Shown here: positions 60,066-64,000 of the stretch, piece by piece | Layout of the letters: every line of letters starts with the position of its first letter | Position numbering within the stretch: the stretch's first letter is position 1 | Assembly: GCF_009299795.1 (NCBI RefSeq) | Contig: NZ_VIGP01000001.1 | Span: forward strand, 744,001 to 808,000 | Source of the DNA: Brachybacterium subflavum | GTDB lineage: Bacteria > Actinomycetota > Actinomycetes > Actinomycetales > Dermabacteraceae | Direction: 5' to 3' | DNA length: 64,000 nt | The notes under the pieces: model-generated | What the model was told of the DNA's origin: nothing | The model's database searches: none | Seen by the model: only the letters and a program-made list of their open reading frames with translations | Position numbers and translations under genes: made by a program

Positions 60066-60103
60066 CCGCGGTGCGTGCGGGCGGAGCCCCGCGCGCACCG
60101 CGG
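60066..60103 (-). other. Intercistronic stem-loop between siaE and siaF
   Basis: Arms of 16 bp with one mismatch (60066-60081 and 60088-60103) and a 6 nt loop start 7 nt past the siaE stop, inside the operon. Such structures after a binding-protein gene usually protect its mRNA or cause partial termination, so the receptor is made in excess over the membrane subunits. Confidence 0.75.
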
Positions 60104-60109
60104 CGGCGG

Positions 60110-61723
60110 TCACTGGGTGCTGCCCACGCCCACGAAGCTGAGGCCGGTCAGCGAGGTGGGCTCGAAGCCCACGAGGGTGGTCGGGTCCCAGGCCGACGGG
60201 GCCTTGCGGTGGAAGAGCGGGTACAGCGGGATGTCCTCGGACAGGAGGTCGAAGGTCTGCTGCCACATGGACGTCTGCTTGTCCGTGTCGGTCTCCTTCA
60301 TGGCCTCCTTGAGCAGGTCCGTGACCTGGGTGTAGCTCTCGGAGCCCTTCCAGTGCATGCGGGTGTCCGTCCAGGTGTCGGCGAAGTACCACCAGCGCAT
60401 GAGCAGATCGGCGTCGTTGCCGAACACCGACGGGTCCCCGGGGGCGATCACGACGTCGTAGGCGTCGCTCTTGCCGTCGATCGAGTTGTAGACCTCCGCG
60501 GACTGCTTCTCGGTGAACTCGACCTTCACGCCCGCGGCCTCGAGGGACTGCTGGATGATCGGGGTGCACTGCTTGACCCAGTCGTGGTCCGTCGCCATCA
60601 GGCGGAAGCTCTTCAGGCCGGTCTCGGCGAACAGGGACTTCGCCTTGTCGAGGTCGAGGGCGTAGACCGTGGAGGCCTGCTTGAAGTCGGGATGGTCCTT
60701 CTGGACGAAGCAGGCGGCGGCCTCGGCCTGGCCGGAGAGGCCGTCCTCGATGATCTTGTCCATGTCGAGCGCGTACATGAACGCCTGACGGTTCTTGAGG
60801 TCGTGGAAGGGGTTGTCCTCGCCGTAGTTGAACATGGCGAACAGCAGGCCGAATCCCAGCGGCGACTCGACGGTGCCCGAGCCCTCGAGCTGGTCGATCG
60901 AGAGGTAGGGGACGGAGTCGATGGCCTGGGCGCTCTTGGACTGCATCGCGTTGGTGCGGGTCGAGGCGTCGGGGATGATCTGCCACGTCATCTTCGCGGC
61001 CTTCGCGGGCTGCGGGCCGTTGTACTTCTCGAAGCGCTCGAACTCGACCTTCTTCGAGGAGGCGCCGCTGTCCGTCATCTCGTAGGGGCCGGAGCCGACG
61101 GGCTTGGCGTCGAAGGCCTTGGGATCCTTCTCGACGGCCGCCTTCGGCACGATCTTCACCACGCTCAGGCGCTCGGCGAGGATCGCGACGGGGTGCGCGA
61201 GGGTGAAGGTGACCGTGGTGTCGTCCTTCTTCTCGACCTTCTCGATGAAGTCGATGAAGCCGGCGTACAGCGAGAGGTTCTTCGGATCCAGCACGCGCTC
61301 GAAGGAGTACACGACGTCCTCGGCGGTGACCTCGCTGCCGTCGTGGAAGACGGCGCCGTCGCGCAGGGCGACGTCCACGCTGGTGCCGTCGCTCGAGGGG
61401 ATCTCGGAGGCGAGCGCGGCGTAGACCTCGCGGGTCACGGGATGCAGCTCGGTGAGGCCCTCGAGGGTGTGCCAGTTGACCGCGACGGTGAGCGCGGCGC
61501 TCGTGGTCATCGGGTCGTAGCCGTTGGTGCCCAGCTCGTAGGAGATCGCGGCGGTGATGGTGCCGTCCTCCTTGGCATCGGTCGCGGCGGCTCCGCCGGC
61601 GTCCGAGGAGGTGTCGCCGCCATCGCGCGGCGCGCAGGCGGCGACGGTGCCGATGATGCCGGCGGCGGCGGTGAGGAGGCCGGCGCTCCTGAGGAGGCTG
61701 CGGCGCGTGGTCTGGATGGTCAT
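60110..61723 (-). CDS. siaE: Substrate-binding lipoprotein of the sialic acid ABC importer
   Basis: The 537-residue protein is a family 5 (DppA/OppA-type) solute-binding protein. The N-terminus combines a twin-arginine-like TTRRSLLRSAGLL with a lipobox VAAC (Cys30), so export via Tat and lipid anchoring is likely. Family blocks are NWHTLEGLTELHP, VDVALRDGAVFHDGSEVTAEDVVYSFERVLDP and the late MKETDTDKQTSMWQQTFDLLSEDIPLYPLFHR. AAGGGA precedes the ATG. It leads the operon and faces nanR. Substrate assignment to N-acetylneuraminate or sialosides comes from operon context. Confidence 0.88.
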   Translation of the reverse strand: MTIQTTRRSLLRSAGLLTAAAGIIGTVAACAPRDGGDTSSDAGGAAATDAKEDGTITAAISYELGTNGYDPMTTSAALTVAVNWHTLEGLTELHPVTREVYAALASEIPSSDGTSVDVALRDGAVFHDGSEVTAEDVVYSFERVLDPKNLSLYAGFIDFIEKVEKKDDTTVTFTLAHPVAILAERLSVVKIVPKAAVEKDPKAFDAKPVGSGPYEMTDSGASSKKVEFERFEKYNGPQPAKAAKMTWQIIPDASTRTNAMQSKSAQAIDSVPYLSIDQLEGSGTVESPLGFGLLFAMFNYGEDNPFHDLKNRQAFMYALDMDKIIEDGLSGQAEAAACFVQKDHPDFKQASTVYALDLDKAKSLFAETGLKSFRLMATDHDWVKQCTPIIQQSLEAAGVKVEFTEKQSAEVYNSIDGKSDAYDVVIAPGDPSVFGNDADLLMRWWYFADTWTDTRMHWKGSESYTQVTDLLKEAMKETDTDKQTSMWQQTFDLLSEDIPLYPLFHRKAPSAWDPTTLVGFEPTSLTGLSFVGVGSTQ

Positions 61724-61848
61724 GATCGGTGCGTCCCTTCGGGTGGGAGTGCTCGGCCGGACCGGGATGGTCCGAGGCCCGGGGGCTCCGGGTGCGGGCG
61801 GACGACTGCGTCCGTGCTTCCGGCGTCCCGCGCATCGAGCGGAATCTT

Positions 61849-61957
61849 CATCAGACGTCTGATGTCCGATGTTCTAGCGGTACTGTATCCCCGGATGCCA
61901 GCGGATCGGTACGGGTTACCGAACCGTGATCCGGATCGCATGATGGATCGCATCATG
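61849..61957. promoter_or_regulatory. Three palindromes in the siaE | nanR divergent promoter
   Basis: CATCAGACGTCTGATG at 61849-61864 is a perfect 16 bp palindrome. TCGGTA, five bases, TACCGA is at 61906-61922, and CATGATG, five bases, CATCATG is at 61939-61957. The first has the TCAGAC/GTCTGA core reminiscent of FadR-subfamily GntR sites. The arrangement allows one regulator to control both directions. Confidence 0.7.
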
Positions 61958-62003
61958 GAGGCGGGCCGCGCAGGAGCACGGTCCACGCGAGGGAGGAGAG
62001 CGC

Positions 62004-62696
62004 ATGCGCCGGAACGACGCGGGCGGGGACGTGGTGGCCCGGATCAAGGACCTGATCCTGCGGGACGGGCTGCATCCGGGGGACCCGATGCCCACCGAGG
62101 CGCGACTCGTCGAGGAGCTGGGCGTCGCGCGCTCCTCCGTGCGCGAGGCGATGCGCACGCTCTCCTCGCTGGACATCGTGGAGGTGCGGCACGGGCACGG
62201 GACCTATGTCGGCCGCATGTCCCTCGCGCCGCTCGTGGACGGTCTGCTGTTCCGCGCCCGCCTCAACGACGGCAACGACCTGCGCACGCTGCGCGAGGTC
62301 GTGCAGGCGCGCATCGCCCTGGACCTCTCGCTCGGGCGCCGGCTCGTGGAGGCCTGGCGCGGCCGGGATCTGGCGCCCGCGCGGGCGCAGGTCGAGCGGA
62401 TGCGCGAGGCGCACGCGGCCGGGCGCCCCTTCACGGAGGCGGATCAGGCCTTCCACGCCGCGGTGCTCTCGGAGCTCGACAACGAGCTGATGATGCAGCT
62501 CAGCGATGCCTTCTGGCAGGTGCACACCTCGGCGCTCCCGCTGCTCGACGTGCCGCCCGCGGCGGACATGCGCCTGACCATCGAGGCGCACGACGCGATC
62601 GTGGACGCCCTCGAGTCCGGCGACGAGAACGCCTACGCCAAGGCCGTGCACGCGCACTACGGACCACTCGAGAGGACCCTCACCGCCTCGGAGTGA
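62004..62696 (+). CDS. nanR: GntR family (FadR/FCD) regulator of the sialate operon
   Basis: The 230-residue protein has a winged helix-turn-helix at about residues 8-75 (VVARIKDLILRDGLHPGDPMPTEARLVEELGVARSSVREAMRTLSSLDIVEVRHGHGTYVG) and an FCD effector domain. Metal-binding His residues lie in DQAFHAAVL, FWQVHTSAL and IEAHDAIVDAL. It matches the position and type of NanR in actinobacterial sialic acid clusters. GGGAGGAG precedes the ATG. It likely represses the divergent operon and responds to a sialate-pathway intermediate. Confidence 0.87.
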   Translation: MRRNDAGGDVVARIKDLILRDGLHPGDPMPTEARLVEELGVARSSVREAMRTLSSLDIVEVRHGHGTYVGRMSLAPLVDGLLFRARLNDGNDLRTLREVVQARIALDLSLGRRLVEAWRGRDLAPARAQVERMREAHAAGRPFTEADQAFHAAVLSELDNELMMQLSDAFWQVHTSALPLLDVPPAADMRLTIEAHDAIVDALESGDENAYAKAVHAHYGPLERTLTASE

Positions 62697-62751
62697 GGGT
62701 CCTCCCGCGCGATGGACCTTCCGCGCTGCGACGCCGGACTGGCCGCCCGGG

Positions 62752-63897
62752 TCAGCTGGGGCTCGACGACCCCTCGTGGGCGCCCTCGCGGCGCGCATCG
62801 CCGCTCATGCTGCCGATGCTCGCTGCGGGCGTCGCCTCGTCGTGCCAGCGCAGCAGCGCGCCGATCCCGTCGACGAGGACGTCGGAGCCCTCAGTGTCCT
62901 CGCGCAGCGCGCTGATGCCCGCGTCGGTGCGGATGGCGCTGAGCAGCAGGCGCTCGACGTCCGGGCAGGGGCGTCCCGAGACCAGCAGCAGCTCGTCGAC
63001 CTGACCGCGATCGAGCACCTGGGCGACGTCGTCGGCGCTGGTGGCGGCGGCGCCGTCACGGCCGCTGGCCTCCCGGAACCGCGCGAGCAGGTCCTCCTCG
63101 TGGCGAGCGATGAAGTCTCGCGTCACGCGCACGACCTCCTCGCGGAACGCAGGACGGTCCAGGCTCTTGCCGCGGGTGCCGCCGGGCACCTCGTGCAGGC
63201 GCTCGAGGGCCTCCTGGCCGAGCTCCGCCTTCAGCAGTGCGCTCGAGCGCACGTCCCCGGTCAGCAGCACCATGTCGGGCCGCTGCTCGCGCACGATGCG
63301 CTCGACGGTCCGTGCGACGGCCTCGGCATTGCGCTCCCAGGAATCCTCGACGCGGGCCTCGATGTTGCTCGCGCGCCAGCCGTGCTGGGCCCCGCCGCCG
63401 AGGCTCGCCTTGTGCAGCTCGTCGTGGCCGCCGTCGACGCTCGCGTCCTCGCCCAGACCCTCGCCGTGCTTGCTGAGGGAGGGGGCGTCGGGCGCGCGCA
63501 GGCGCAGATCGGCACCGGCGCGGTCCACCTCGATGAGGAGCTGGGTGACGGCGAAGGGCGTGAGCTCGAGGAGCGGCAGCAGCTCGGGCTCGTCGCCGAA
63601 GTGCGCGGACTCGTGCAGGGGCGGCACGGGCAGGACGCGATCGACGACGATCTCGTCGCCCGCGGCGATCACGGTGCGTCCGTGGCGTCCTCCGATGGCC
63701 GACGGGGTCAGCAGGGTCTCGCCGATCCGGTCGAGCAGGGGAGCCGGGGCCCCGGCCGCGGCGAGCTGGTCGCGCATGCGGGCCCAGCGGGCCTCGATCT
63801 CGGTGACGGCCTGCGGATCCAGCCGCGTGGTGTCGAGGTGGACGGAGACGTAGGGGCCCGCGTTCTCCAGTGCGGACCTGAGCCAGGGAAGCTTCAC
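62752..63897 (-). CDS. Actinobacterial baeRF family protein (Rv2629-like, Vms1/eRF1-type fold)
   Basis: The 381-residue protein matches the baeRF2/Rv2629 group: MKLPWLRSALENAGPYVSVHLDTTR, IEARWARMRDQLAAAGAP, GRTVIAAGDEIVVDRVLPVPPLHESAHFG, RVEDSWERNAEAVARTVERIVREQRPDMVLLTGDVRS and LDRGQVDELLLVSG. These proteins resemble archaeo-eukaryotic release factor 1 and may act in ribosome quality control or hypoxic survival. GTG at 63897 is chosen because AGGAGG stands 5 nt upstream; an ATG at 63912 has no site. It converges with nanR. The last 30 residues are a polar tail. Confidence 0.82.
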   Translation of the reverse strand: MKLPWLRSALENAGPYVSVHLDTTRLDPQAVTEIEARWARMRDQLAAAGAPAPLLDRIGETLLTPSAIGGRHGRTVIAAGDEIVVDRVLPVPPLHESAHFGDEPELLPLLELTPFAVTQLLIEVDRAGADLRLRAPDAPSLSKHGEGLGEDASVDGGHDELHKASLGGGAQHGWRASNIEARVEDSWERNAEAVARTVERIVREQRPDMVLLTGDVRSSALLKAELGQEALERLHEVPGGTRGKSLDRPAFREEVVRVTRDFIARHEEDLLARFREASGRDGAAATSADDVAQVLDRGQVDELLLVSGRPCPDVERLLLSAIRTDAGISALREDTEGSDVLVDGIGALLRWHDEATPAASIGSMSGDARREGAHEGSSSPS

Positions 63898-64000
63898 GTG
63901 TACCTCCTGCATCGGCGGTGACGGCGCCCGGAGCCTGACGGCCTCTGCGCCGTGCGGGTGCCGCCACCTTTCCACGGCGCACAGGGTGCCGCAACCGGTT
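63898..64000. promoter_or_regulatory. Upstream region of the baeRF gene
   Basis: The last 103 bp hold the AGGAGG ribosome-binding site (63903-63908, read leftward). No convincing promoter hexamers, further gene start or palindrome could be defended before the window ends. Confidence 0.35.

Noticed and set aside
59819-63004. 1061-codon open frame across siaE and nanR
   Set aside because: It is antisense to siaE and in a different frame from nanR, with a composition typical of GC-rich shadow frames.

Overview
The window is about 70 percent G+C with short intergenic gaps and dense actinobacterial coding. Gene content (oleate hydratase, tripartite tricarboxylate transporter, Rpf, PspC, a baeRF/Rv2629-like protein, an ECF41 sigma factor, many TetR and XRE-MmyB regulators) points to an actinobacterium of the Micrococcales. 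Brachybacterium or another member of the Dermabacteraceae is my best guess, from gene content alone. No rRNA, tRNA, CRISPR array, insertion sequence or prophage was seen.

Region 1 (1 to 24.8 kb) is an accessory redox and stress region. It holds a LuxR-type tail, oleate hydratase with its divergent TetR, and a cupin / aldo-keto reductase / acetyltransferase operon opposite an XRE regulator. It also holds an SDR / DUF998 / cyclophilin-like operon opposite a TetR, and an ECF41 sigma factor surrounded by epimerase and SDR genes. Two more oxidoreductase | TetR divergent pairs follow. Each TetR pair carries clear inverted-repeat operators. Two paralogous 43-residue basic proteins lie 16 kb apart, each as its own small unit.

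Region 2 (25 to 44.6 kb) is metabolic. An IclR regulator is followed by a gluconate-dehydrogenase-subunit-3 / GMC oxidoreductase operon, and an acetoin-reductase-type SDR lies further on; the same palindrome precedes the last two units. A LysR regulator sits opposite a stand-alone fumarate-reductase-type flavoprotein. Then come an acyl-CoA ligase, xylulokinase, HtpX, and a sugar cluster (GPH transporter, Gfo/Idh dehydrogenase, TIM-barrel isomerase, AraC).

Region 3 (44.8 to 51.8 kb) holds cell-envelope genes (a SurA-N-like lipoprotein and a resuscitation-promoting factor with a serine-rich linker) and a tctCBA tripartite tricarboxylate transporter operon ending in a strong hairpin.

Region 4 (51.8 to 62.7 kb) is a nearly complete sialic acid utilisation locus. 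A FadR/GntR-type regulator (nanR) faces a nine-gene operon: siaE (binding lipoprotein), siaF (permease), siaG (permease fused to ATPase), siaI (ATPase), nanA (lyase), nanK (kinase), nanE (epimerase), a sialidase without a signal peptide, and a small nucleoside-deoxyribosyltransferase-like protein. Import, optional intracellular desialylation, cleavage to ManNAc and pyruvate, phosphorylation and epimerisation to GlcNAc-6-P are all encoded. nagA and nagB are not in the window. The window closes with an Rv2629-like baeRF gene.

Recurrent themes are leaderless regulator genes with a TAnnnT box 6 to 8 bases before the start codon, strong bidirectional hairpins between convergent genes, and short tandem repeats (6, 8, 14, 16 and 17 bp units) placed in 5-prime leaders of minus-strand genes or between genes.
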